From a bacterium (GTDB taxonomy: Bacteria; Patescibacteriota; Patescibacteriia; Patescibacteriales; VMTK01): 49,125 nt of DNA. Below the pieces are notes generated by a model, which searched no databases, was not told where the DNA came from, and saw nothing but the letters and a program-made list of their open reading frames with translations. Where the stretch lies: positions 1-49,125 of the forward strand of contig JAUYAT010000029.1 of NCBI GenBank assembly GCA_030693295.1. The letters run 5' to 3'. Position 1 is the stretch's first letter. The number at the start of each line of letters is the position of its first letter. The translations under genes were made by a program, and so were the position numbers. Shown here piece by piece: positions 36,213 to 44,837 of this stretch.

Positions 36213-37103
36213 TTACTTAAAATAATCAAATAATTTCGTCCATTCCTCAACTGATAATTCCTGCGCTCTGATTTTCGGATTGAAGCCGGCTTGTTTTATT
36301 TTTTCCTCCGCTTCGTCTTGACTGATGTGATAGCCGGCCGCTAAATTATTTTTCAGCATTTTTCTTTTGGCGCTAAAACCAATTTTTACTAATCTGAAAA
36401 AATCTTTAATCCATTCGGGCGATGCGCGCATCGCCCCTACGCCATTAATTGTCATCTTTATAATCGCCGAATCCACTTCCGGCTTGGGCCAAAAATTATT
36501 CGCCGGCACGATTTCAATAATCTCCGGCTCGGCGTAAAATTGGACCGACACCGCGAGCAAACTCATTTTTGGCGGCTTGGCAACAATCCTTTCCGCCACT
36601 TCTTTTTGCAGCATCAGCGCCATCATTTTCGGTTTATGCTCCATTGATAAAAATTTCCTTAAAAAAATTGACGTGATATTATACGGCAAATTTGCCACAA
36701 CTTTGAAATTGGCAATTGGCAATTGGTAATTGGCAACCTGGAATTTGGAGTTTGGGATTTGATTGGGAATTGGGGTTTGGGATTTGGGATTTAATTGCAA
36801 TATGTCCATATTCACCACTTCCACATTCTTTATCCCCTGCGCCATTAATCTCGCCTCTAAAATTTCCGCCAGCCGCTTGTCTATTTCCACGGCAATGACT
36901 TTCTTAACCCTTTTCGCCAATTCAACGGTTAAAAATCCCAAGCCCGGGCCGATTTCCAAAACAACATCTTCTTTGTTAAGATCCGCCGCGCCGATGATTT
37001 TATTATAAAACTCTTCATTAATTAAAAAATTCTGCCCCTTTGAACGATTGGGCTTGATATGGTAAAGATCGCACAGCTCTTTTGTTTCTTTCAGTATATC
37101 CAT
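36213..37103 (-). CDS. rsmA: 16S rRNA (adenine1518-N6/adenine1519-N6)-dimethyltransferase
   Basis: [39 protein letters not shown]; carries two in-frame repeat insertions. Confidence 0.95.
   Translation of the reverse strand: MDILKETKELCDLYHIKPNRSKGQNFLINEEFYNKIIGAADLNKEDVVLEIGPGLGFLTVELAKRVKKVIAVEIDKRLAEILEARLMAQGIKNVEVVNMDILQLNPKSQTPIPNQIPNSKFQVANYQLPIANFKVVANLPYNITSIFLRKFLSMEHKPKMMALMLQKEVAERIVAKPPKMSLLAVSVQFYAEPEIIEIVPANNFWPKPEVDSAIIKMTINGVGAMRASPEWIKDFFRLVKIGFSAKRKMLKNNLAAGYHISQDEAEEKIKQAGFNPKIRAQELSVEEWTKLFDYFK
36417..36436. repeat. 20-nt perfect palindrome GGGCGATGCGCGCATCGCCC inside rsmA
   Basis: Translates in frame as part of [11 protein letters not shown]. Confidence 0.85.
36707..36797. 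repeat. AT-rich ~7-nt period array inside rsmA
   Basis: aattggcaattggcaattggtaattggcaacctggaatttgg...; encodes [25 protein letters not shown]. Confidence 0.85.
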
Positions 37104-37104
37104 T

Positions 37105-37614
37105 TTATTTCCCATTAAATCCTGCTATAATAACTTTAAACGAATCAACTAACTTCTGAATCCTTGAAGCCGAAGCGCCCGGAATGCCGATTACCCAGGG
37201 ACTGATGTTTGTAGCTCCTCCCGCGATAAACTGCATACCCTCAACAGGATAAGCGCCGCCGCCCTTGTAAACAAAGCCGATTGGCGCGGCGATAAAAGTT
37301 GTTCCTAATTGGCCAATAATATCAATTTCAATATAACCGGCGCAAGCCGTCCCTAAAGCGCCTGTAACCAATGGGCAGGAAATCGCGCAAGTCGTGGGAG
37401 AACTGGCTGGCGTGTCTAAAACGCACGGCCCCCCAACCAACACATGGCTCCCTACCATGGTAATTTTTCCCCCGTCCTGCCATGGCATAGAACCGGCGGC
37501 TTCAACCGCGCTTTGATAATTAAAATAATCAACAATTCCCGGAATAACTAATAGTATTAAGCTGATAATCGCGATTCCGGCTATTAGCCAAATTATTCTT
37601 TTTTTAGCAATCAT
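37105..37614 (-). CDS. Hypothetical single-TM exported protein
   Basis: N-terminal TM IIWLIAGIAIISLILLVIPGIVDYF; 169-aa ORF. Confidence 0.65.
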   Translation of the reverse strand: MIAKKRIIWLIAGIAIISLILLVIPGIVDYFNYQSAVEAAGSMPWQDGGKITMVGSHVLVGGPCVLDTPASSPTTCAISCPLVTGALGTACAGYIEIDIIGQLGTTFIAAPIGFVYKGGGAYPVEGMQFIAGGATNISPWVIGIPGASASRIQKLVDSFKVIIAGFNGK

Positions 37615-37708
37615 AGTTTTAAAAATTTAATAATAAACTCTATTTCCATTATAGCAAATTTTTATTTAATTGACGAGTTTCATAATTCACGATTATTAAA
37701 AAAATTCT

Positions 37709-38503
37709 ATGAATAAATATCTAATAACGATTTTTTCGCTAATTGCTTTTTTATTATCAGCCAGATTTATTTTTGCCGATCAAAGCTTGGCGCAAAGATT
37801 GTCCGGCCGAATTCTCCTGCAAGTTGAATCGCATGGCGAGGCCTGGTATGTTAATCCCGGCGATAATAAAAAATATTATCTTGGCCGGCCGGCCGATGCG
37901 TTGAACATAATGAGAAATTTGGGGCTGGGGGCCACTCACGATTTTATTGTTGGTTACACCGCCTACCCCGATCATGTCTTGGGTAAAATCTTAATTGACG
38001 TTGATGATTACGGCAAGGCCTACTATATTTATCCCAAAGATAAAAAACGATACTATTTGGGTAGCCCTAATGACGCCTTTGCCGTTATGAAGCAATTAGG
38101 CCTGGGCATCACTAACGCAAATTTAAACAAAATTACGGTCGGCTCTTTAACCGCTGAGCCGGCATCCCAGGTCTCTCCAACATTCCAATTCTGCGAATGC
38201 CAAATCAACAGCCCTGATAAAACAATTTCCGGAGCGGCCAGCGCCATTAGATCCGGAAATGTTAAGCAAACTAAATTTTATTTTACAGAGGATATGCAAA
38301 AAGCGGCTGAATACACCATGAATTTTTTAAACGGGGAAAGCCGGCTTGTTTTAGGCAATATTTTATCCGGTTCCAAGCTCTCAAATTCAACGGATGATGA
38401 AAAAATATATACTGCCGAAGTTTATTTTAACAATGAAATCATTAACGTTAATTTTCATATTAAAAAACAAGAAGACGGAACTTGGCTGATGGCTAACCTA
38501 TAA
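37709..38503 (+). CDS. Exported protein with two tandem GxAWYVxPxDxKxYYLGRPxDA-type repeats
   Basis: Repeats at GRILLQVESHGEAWYVNPGDNKKYYLGRPADALNIMRNLGLG and GKILIDVDDYGKAYYIYPKDKKRYYLGSPNDAFAVMKQLGLG; signal peptide. Confidence 0.8.
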   Translation: MNKYLITIFSLIAFLLSARFIFADQSLAQRLSGRILLQVESHGEAWYVNPGDNKKYYLGRPADALNIMRNLGLGATHDFIVGYTAYPDHVLGKILIDVDDYGKAYYIYPKDKKRYYLGSPNDAFAVMKQLGLGITNANLNKITVGSLTAEPASQVSPTFQFCECQINSPDKTISGAASAIRSGNVKQTKFYFTEDMQKAAEYTMNFLNGESRLVLGNILSGSKLSNSTDDEKIYTAEVYFNNEIINVNFHIKKQEDGTWLMANL

Positions 38504-39652
38504 TAAATTTATCAACAGCGATGCCAGCGCCGCCAAGCCGAATGTCCAATTCAAGCCGAAATTCAAGGCAACGGCTATGGCAAAAATCAGCATCAATACT
38601 CTGCCGAATTGAATGGCGATTTCTTTCAGGACCGTGTACTCATCAACATAATGGCCGCGGTCGGCCATGATCTCATAATTCAGGGTGTCAAACGGCGTAT
38701 CTTTAAATATTTTAGTGAACTCATGATAAGCGCCGATGATAAAAATATGAAAAGCGGTTAAAACGAAAATCTTGGCAACCCAGCCCAGCGCGTACAGCGC
38801 CGAGCCCCAATGGAGCATTTTCCTTTTATTGATTATGTCGGTATATTTGCCGGCAAACAGCTGTAAAATAACCGCGATAAAAATTATCAATGACGAGATC
38901 GCGCCGACTTCCAAATAATCGCCTTGTAAAATCTGCCAGATAAAAATAGGCCAAATAATAATACCGATAACATTTTCCGCCCCATTGGCCATATTGGCTA
39001 AAACTAATTTTTTGTTCTCACGGGAAAAATATTTTTTCCAAGTCTCCCAAATTCCCCAGCTATATCTTTCTTCGGTCCGCGGCAAAGCTAAATACGGGAT
39101 GCCGGCCGCTAAATAAATTATAATCGCCATAACGAAAACCGCGTTAAAGCCATATTTTACAATAATATATCCGGCAACCACTGGCATAATTATGCTTAAA
39201 AAAGAATGAGTCGCGTACATTAAGCTCACTTCTTTGCCTCTGTTGCTCTGGTCGGTAAATTTAGCAAAGTCCGTGTGATAAGGCAGCCAAAACATCAACC
39301 GGTCTAAAGTTATCACAATCATAGACAGCGTTAAGAATAAATACGGGTCTTTATCAATAAAGTAGAGGCAGACATAATACAGCCCGTCAAGAAACACGCT
39401 GATTCTCAATGAGCGGCGCAAACCGATTTTATTTAAAAGCTGGGCGCCGGCGGGCAGGAGCAAAGCGTACAGCAGCCAGCCGATTAAAAAATACAAAAAA
39501 ACATATTCAACGCGATGGCCAAGCTTGATAAATAAAAAAATGGGGAGAAAAAGCCCAAGCATGCCGCTGGCGATGAATTGGATCATTCTGCCGGAAAATA
39601 AAGCCACAAATCCCGGAGATAATTTATTGTTGAAATATTTCAGTTTAAACAT
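38498..39652 (-). CDS. MFS-type transporter
   Basis: 384-aa polytopic protein with MFS-like loop patterns. Confidence 0.75.
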   Translation of the reverse strand: MFKLKYFNNKLSPGFVALFSGRMIQFIASGMLGLFLPIFLFIKLGHRVEYVFLYFLIGWLLYALLLPAGAQLLNKIGLRRSLRISVFLDGLYYVCLYFIDKDPYLFLTLSMIVITLDRLMFWLPYHTDFAKFTDQSNRGKEVSLMYATHSFLSIIMPVVAGYIIVKYGFNAVFVMAIIIYLAAGIPYLALPRTEERYSWGIWETWKKYFSRENKKLVLANMANGAENVIGIIIWPIFIWQILQGDYLEVGAISSLIIFIAVILQLFAGKYTDIINKRKMLHWGSALYALGWVAKIFVLTAFHIFIIGAYHEFTKIFKDTPFDTLNYEIMADRGHYVDEYTVLKEIAIQFGRVLMLIFAIAVALNFGLNWTFGLAALASLLINLL

Positions 39653-39654
39653 AT

Positions 39655-40884
39655 TTAACCCCCGATCATCACGGCCAGCGGCTTTAATTTCACAATCGGC
39701 CGCGCCAAATCAATTTGATTTTTTATAACGGTCTCAATATTTTTATACGCCTGCGGCGCTTCGTCAAACTTTCCGCGCCAGCCCTCAAAAATAATCCCTT
39801 TAACCGCCTCGTCGGCTTGCTCGCGGGTTAAAACCCTGCTTGCTTCCCGGCGGCCCAAAACTCTGCCGGCGCCGTGGGCGCAGCTCATAAAACTCTCCGG
39901 ATTACCCAATCCTTCAACAATATAGCTCGGGGTTCCCATACTGCCCGGCACTATGCCCAATTGCCCCTTGAACGCCCGTGTGGCGCCTTTGCGGTGGATG
40001 ATTACGGTTTTGCCGAAATGCTCTTCGCGCGCCGCGTAGTTGTGATGAATGGCCACTAAGACACTTGGTGTCCAAGAAGACACCGAGTGTCCGGAGCGTC
40101 CGGCATGCTCTTTGTTAAAATCAATAAATTCGCAGCCGCTTACGGCCTGAAAAATATCCATAAAGCGCTCCATCATAAGATGGCGGTTGGCTTTGGCGAA
40201 CTCCAGGCAGTAATTCATCGCCTGCCAATATTCCCCGCCCTCGGGGGAATCAAGCTTTAAAAAGGACAAATCCCTGTCAGGCAGGCCGATATTATTCAAT
40301 TCACAATACCGCCTGGCTTTCCTATGATAAACATTGGCCGCTTTTAGGCCGAAGTTGCGGGAGCCGCTATGCAACATCAGCCAGATATTGCCTTGCTCCG
40401 CTATGTTCCATTTTTTATCGCCGGCTTCCCGCAATATTTCAACAAAATGATTGCCGCCGCCCAAGGTGCCGATCTGCTTGCGGGCCGAATTAAGCTCCTG
40501 CCGGATTATGGGAATATCGGGCGCCCGGTCAAAACCTTCCCATTCCTGCGCTTCCTTATGATGGGTAAAGCCGGTTGGGATAATTCTTCTTAATTTATTT
40601 AAAATCTGTTTTAAGTTATATTCATCTATTTCTTGAATAGTGGTTTTTACGGCAGCCATGCCGCAGCCGATGTCAACTCCAACGGCATTGGGCACAATCG
40701 TATCAACCGTGGCCAAAACCCCGCCGATCGGCATGCCATAGCCGATGTGCGCGTCAGGCATAATCGCGATGTGGTGGAATGCTCCGGGCAAATTGGCTAT
40801 GTTCCTGACCTGTTGCATAGTATCCGGCTCAATCTCGTCCAGCCACATCTTTATCGGAATTTTTTCTTCTTTGATAATCTTCAT
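39655..40884 (-). CDS. rtcB: RNA ligase RtcB
   Basis: MPDAHIGYGMPIGGVLAT, GVDIGCGMAAV, GTLGGGNHFVEI, HRKGATRA, GSMGTPSYIVEG, SCAHGAGR. Confidence 0.96.
   Translation of the reverse strand: MKIIKEEKIPIKMWLDEIEPDTMQQVRNIANLPGAFHHIAIMPDAHIGYGMPIGGVLATVDTIVPNAVGVDIGCGMAAVKTTIQEIDEYNLKQILNKLRRIIPTGFTHHKEAQEWEGFDRAPDIPIIRQELNSARKQIGTLGGGNHFVEILREAGDKKWNIAEQGNIWLMLHSGSRNFGLKAANVYHRKARRYCELNNIGLPDRDLSFLKLDSPEGGEYWQAMNYCLEFAKANRHLMMERFMDIFQAVSGCEFIDFNKEHAGRSGHSVSSWTPSVLVAIHHNYAAREEHFGKTVIIHRKGATRAFKGQLGIVPGSMGTPSYIVEGLGNPESFMSCAHGAGRVLGRREASRVLTREQADEAVKGIIFEGWRGKFDEAPQAYKNIETVIKNQIDLARPIVKLKPLAVMIGG
40060..40103. repeat. Hairpin doublet inside rtcB
   Basis: GACACTTGGTGTC-CAAGAA-GACACCGAGTGTC (one mismatch) then CCGGA-GCG-TCCGG; encodes GRSGHSVSSWTPSVL. 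Confidence 0.85.
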
Positions 40885-40885
40885 T

Positions 40886-43798
40886 TTATTTTACCGCGAT
40901 ATTAACCAACTTTCCCTTAACAAAAATCACCTTAACAATCTTTTTGCCCGCGATCCACTTTTTAATTTTCTCGCTCTCCAACGCGGCTTTCTTGGCTTCT
41001 TCTTCGGAAATATCAGCAGGAACTTCAATGGTGTCGCGCAGCTTGCCGTTAACCTGAACGACTAAGTTTATTATTTTATCTTTAACCAATTCGGGATCGT
41101 ATTCCGGCCACTTTTCTTTAAAAACGCTTTCTTTATGGCCTAATTCGCGCCAAAGCTCCTCGGACATAAAAGGGGCGAAGGGCGCAAGCAATTTCACTAA
41201 AACTTCAACAACATCTTTGTTAACCGTATTATTCTTTTTGGTTGCCGCTTGCAAATAATTAACATACTCCATAATTGCCGCGATGGCCGTGTTAAATTTT
41301 AAATTCTCTAAATCCTCCGTCACTTTTTTAATTGTCTTATGGGTATTTTTTAAGCACTTTGGTTTGTTTGTTGTCTTGCGCGCCACTTCATCGGCTAAAT
41401 TCCAGACACGATTAATAAACCTGCGCATTCCATTTATGCCGCTGTCGCGCCAATCGCCGCCCTGCCTCATATCGCCTAAAAACATCAAATACATGCGCAC
41501 CGCGTCAGCGCCGAATTTTTCAATATATTCATCAGGATTAACCACATTGCCTTTTGACTTGCTCATTTTCGCCCCGTCTCTGATTAAAAGCCCGTGGGCG
41601 CGAAAACATTTAAACGGCTCCTCTGCCGGCGCATAGCCCAGCTCGCGCATAACCATATTTACAAAACGGGAATACAGTAAATGCAAAACGCTGTGTTCTT
41701 TGCCCCCGATATACATATTAACCGGCATCCACTTTTTTAAACGTTCTTTATCCAGCGCCTTATCGGTAAATTCAGTGCAAAGATAGCGCATATAATACCA
41801 GCATGAATCAACAAACGGATCAGACACGTCAGTTTCCCGCATAGCCGGACCGCCGCATTTGGGGCAGGTTGTATTGACAAAGTCTTTAACTTTATTCAGG
41901 GGTCCTTTGCCGGATCCGTCGGGCAAAAAGTCATCCATTTCAGGCAAAAGAATCGGCAGATCTTTTTCAGGAACAGGATGCCAGCCATGCCCTGAGCCTG
42001 CCGAATGGGCGCACTTTTCACAATAAACCATTGGTATTGGCGGACCCCAATATCTCTGCCTGCTTACGCACCAATCGCGCAATTTATAAACAACTTCTCG
42101 TCTTCCAAGTCCTTTTTCTTCCAGCCACTTAATCATTTTTTCTTTAGCTTCTTTGGTTTCTAAACCATTCAAAAAACCGGAATTAATATTTATGCCTTCT
42201 TCGCAATAAGCAAAATCGCCATAAACCAATCTCTTCCAAGCTATTTTTTGATTCCAAACATTAATAAATGATTCTACATTTTCTTCTTTTATCCAAATTG
42301 CTTCATGCTGTTCTTTTTCTTTTCGCAAAACATTTGCTTGCTCTTTATTTTTTAATTCAAAAAATAAGTATTTAAAATTTGCCATTACATTTGAATCTTT
42401 ATGCGGCCTATAAAATTCAGCATATATTGAGTCGCCTAATTGTTTAATAAATTTCAAATTTTTATAGCCGGTTTCTTCTTTAACTTCTCGTTTTGCGGCC
42501 TCAACTAAATCCTGGCCGTCTATTCCGCCGGTTGGAAATGATTTCCATTCCGTAGTATTCCAATTTAAACATAAAAAAGTATTATTTTGGGGATTTTTTA
42601 CAATTACTGTCACCACATCTCTTCTCTCTGTTTCTTTACCCTCTTTTGGATTATCTCTTAAAAAGGGGGCGGCAACCTCTTTAATTTGTAGTCCATATTT
42701 CTTAGCAAACTCAAAATCCCTCTCATCGTGCGCCGGAACCGCCATAATCGCGCCGGTGCCATAGCCGGCCAAAACATAATCAGCCACAAAAATCGGTATC
42801 TCTTCATTATTAACAGGATTAACCGCGGACAAGCCCTCAATCTTCACCCCAGTCTTCTCCTTGGCCAAATCCGTTCTCTCTAAATCAGATTTTTTCTTCG
42901 CTTGCTCAGCATAATTCATTACCTCTGCGTAATTCTTAATTCGTAATTCGTAATTCGTAATCAAAGGATGCTCCGGACAAACAACCATATAAGTACAACC
43001 GAATAAAGTATCCGGCCTCGTCGTAAATACCTCCAAAAAGAATTTTGAATTTTGAATTTTGAATTTTGAATTTATTTGTGATTTGTAATTTGAAATTTGG
43101 AATTTCACAATAGCGCCAACACTTTTACCGATCCAATTCCTCTGAATCGTCTTAACTTCTTCGCTCCAATCCATAACATCCAAATTTTTCAGCAACTTTT
43201 CCGCGTAATCGGTAATCCGCCAAAACCATTGCTCCATTTGCTTTTTTTCAGTTTCGCTGTCGCAGCGCTCGCATTTGCTGGCAATAACCTGCTCGTCTGA
43301 CAGCACGGTTTTGCATGAAGGGCACCAATTAACAGATGACTTTTTACGATATGCCAAGCCTTTTTCATGCATCTTTAAAAACAGCCACTGCGTCCATTTA
43401 TAATAATCAGGCTTATAGGTTTCTACGGTTCTGCTCCAGTCGTAACCGTTGCCGATCATGTGAAGCTGGTCATAAAAATGCTTTTCCGTGCGGGCCGACA
43501 CGTCTTTAATATGCTCGCCGATTTTAATCGCGTAATTTTCCGAATGGATGCCAAAACCATCCAGCCCAATCGGCTCAAAAACATCAAACCCGCGAAGCCG
43601 CATAAAACGGCCGTAAGCGTCGCTGTGTACAAAAGCGTACATATTGCCGACATGCAAGCCCTCGGCGGATGGATAAGGAAACATCATCAAGTTGTAAAAC
43701 GGCTTTTTCGCCTTATCTAAATCTGCTTGATAAAGTTTATCCCTCGCCCATATTTCATGCCATTTTTTCTCAATTTTTTTATGGTCGTAATTTTGCAT
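40886..43798 (-). CDS. leuS: Leucyl-tRNA synthetase with a NUDIX-like insertion in the editing region
   Basis: FPYPSAEGLHVGNM, TRPDTLFGCTYMV, GTGAIMAVPAHDERD, SKSKGNVVNPD; Nudix-like GGIDGQDLVEAAKREVKEETGY; likely start MQNYDHKK. Confidence 0.95.
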   Translation of the reverse strand: MQNYDHKKIEKKWHEIWARDKLYQADLDKAKKPFYNLMMFPYPSAEGLHVGNMYAFVHSDAYGRFMRLRGFDVFEPIGLDGFGIHSENYAIKIGEHIKDVSARTEKHFYDQLHMIGNGYDWSRTVETYKPDYYKWTQWLFLKMHEKGLAYRKKSSVNWCPSCKTVLSDEQVIASKCERCDSETEKKQMEQWFWRITDYAEKLLKNLDVMDWSEEVKTIQRNWIGKSVGAIVKFQISNYKSQINSKFKIQNSKFFLEVFTTRPDTLFGCTYMVVCPEHPLITNYELRIKNYAEVMNYAEQAKKKSDLERTDLAKEKTGVKIEGLSAVNPVNNEEIPIFVADYVLAGYGTGAIMAVPAHDERDFEFAKKYGLQIKEVAAPFLRDNPKEGKETERRDVVTVIVKNPQNNTFLCLNWNTTEWKSFPTGGIDGQDLVEAAKREVKEETGYKNLKFIKQLGDSIYAEFYRPHKDSNVMANFKYLFFELKNKEQANVLRKEKEQHEAIWIKEENVESFINVWNQKIAWKRLVYGDFAYCEEGININSGFLNGLETKEAKEKMIKWLEEKGLGRREVVYKLRDWCVSRQRYWGPPIPMVYCEKCAHSAGSGHGWHPVPEKDLPILLPEMDDFLPDGSGKGPLNKVKDFVNTTCPKCGGPAMRETDVSDPFVDSCWYYMRYLCTEFTDKALDKERLKKWMPVNMYIGGKEHSVLHLLYSRFVNMVMRELGYAPAEEPFKCFRAHGLLIRDGAKMSKSKGNVVNPDEYIEKFGADAVRMYLMFLGDMRQGGDWRDSGINGMRRFINRVWNLADEVARKTTNKPKCLKNTHKTIKKVTEDLENLKFNTAIAAIMEYVNYLQAATKKNNTVNKDVVEVLVKLLAPFAPFMSEELWRELGHKESVFKEKWPEYDPELVKDKIINLVVQVNGKLRDTIEVPADISEEEAKKAALESEKIKKWIAGKKIVKVIFVKGKLVNIAVK
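42931..43106. repeat. Two AT-rich ~7-nt period arrays inside leuS
   Basis: aattcttaattcgtaattcgtaattcgtaatc (42931-42962) and aattttgaattttgaattttgaattttgaa... (43041-43106). Confidence 0.85.
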
Positions 43799-43864
43799 AT
43801 AATTATTATTAAATTTCCAATTACTATTACATTTTAGCTTAAAATCGCGCAAAAAGCAAATAAA

Positions 43865-43892
43865 AAGGGGGAACTGAAAAGTTCTCCCCTTG
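43865..43892 (-). terminator. Terminator for small-ORF operon
   Basis: Minus strand: AAGGGGAGAACTTTTCAGTTCCCCCTTTTTA. Confidence 0.7.
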
Positions 43893-43905
43893 TTTGCGCC
43901 GTTAT

Positions 43906-44124
43906 TTAGTCTTCGCCTCTATTCATGGCGTTTCTGTGGTTCAATAAATACTGCTCTTCCAGACTTAACGGATCTTCAAGAATTTCATCCTCTAAATCTG
44001 AAAATATCTTTATTTTTCTTTCCTCTGGTGGAGCAATATCCTGAAGAAGTTTTCCCCCCCTCTCTCCGGTTAGGGGTTCAAACCTCACCTGCTCTTTTCT
44101 TTTTAAATTCGGCTTTCTGGCCAT
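43906..44124 (-). CDS. Small hypothetical protein
   Basis: MARKPNLKRKEQVRFEPL...; strong SD (GAGGTAG) upstream. Confidence 0.6.
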   Translation of the reverse strand: MARKPNLKRKEQVRFEPLTGERGGKLLQDIAPPEERKIKIFSDLEDEILEDPLSLEEQYLLNHRNAMNRGED

Positions 44125-44353
44125 CTTCTACCTCCTCTCCCGTCATTAGGTCAATTCTGGGTAAAGCATCTTTGCTAATCGGCTTAAATTTCAGCGACTC
44201 TTTCGATCTAAACATTCCGGGCCAGTCCCTAACATTTTTATCCCAGCACGCGTTTGGACCAAACCCTGAAAAATTTCCCAATGACAAAGTAGTTAAATTC
44301 GGACGATACTCAATCCCCATTTTTTCAGCTATCCCGCCTTTTTTTGTGCGCAT
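44078..44353 (-). CDS. Small hypothetical protein
   Basis: MRTKKGGIAEKMGIEYRPNLTTLSLGNFSGFGPNACWD...; strong SD (GGAGGAGG) upstream. Confidence 0.6.
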   Translation of the reverse strand: MRTKKGGIAEKMGIEYRPNLTTLSLGNFSGFGPNACWDKNVRDWPGMFRSKESLKFKPISKDALPRIDLMTGEEVEDGQKAEFKKKRAGEV

Positions 44354-44382
44354 GTTTGCCTCCTCCTTTTTCTTAATCTATC

Positions 44383-44565
44383 TCATCTATGTCGGGCAAT
44401 GATAACAAAATTCCCCACTATGATAGAATCAATGACAAACGCCCCGTTAACGCATATCCACTTTGTATTACATGCCTTGCAAAAAACCTTCGCGCCATCT
44501 TTTCTTTCCGTTTGTAGTAATGCTGCTTCACATGCCTTACAGCTATTCTTCCAGTATTTATCCAT
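44383..44565 (-). CDS. Small CxxC zinc-ribbon-like protein
   Basis: CKACEAALL...VFCKACNTKWIC; AGGAGAGG upstream. Confidence 0.65.
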   Translation of the reverse strand: MDKYWKNSCKACEAALLQTERKDGAKVFCKACNTKWICVNGAFVIDSIIVGNFVIIARHR

Positions 44566-44608
44566 ATCCTCTCCTTTTTTCGTTTTTTAAATTTTTTATA
44601 TTGAGAGT

Positions 44609-44837
44609 GTTGAATAATTCTATCCTGTCATTCCCGCCCGCTTCGCCGGAGCTTCAGCGAGGCGAGCGAAAGCGGGAATCCAGGAGTGAGCCGTAAAAAC
44701 ACGAATAATTGATAAAAAGTTTAATATTTTTAATACTTTTATCTATTTTCTTGTTCATGCCGCTATCTCCTGGATTCCCAGTCCCTCCAAAGGCGGGCAG
44801 GCAAGCTGGGAATGACAAAGAGAAAGAACTATTCAAT
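44609..44837. mobile_element. MITE-like element with TIR GTTGAATAATT, carrying secondary palindrome insertions
   Basis: GTTGAATAATT at 44609-44619, AACTATTCAA at 44827-44836; opposed GTCATTCCC / GGGAATGAC hairpins, each interrupted by extra GC-rich sequence. Confidence 0.75.
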
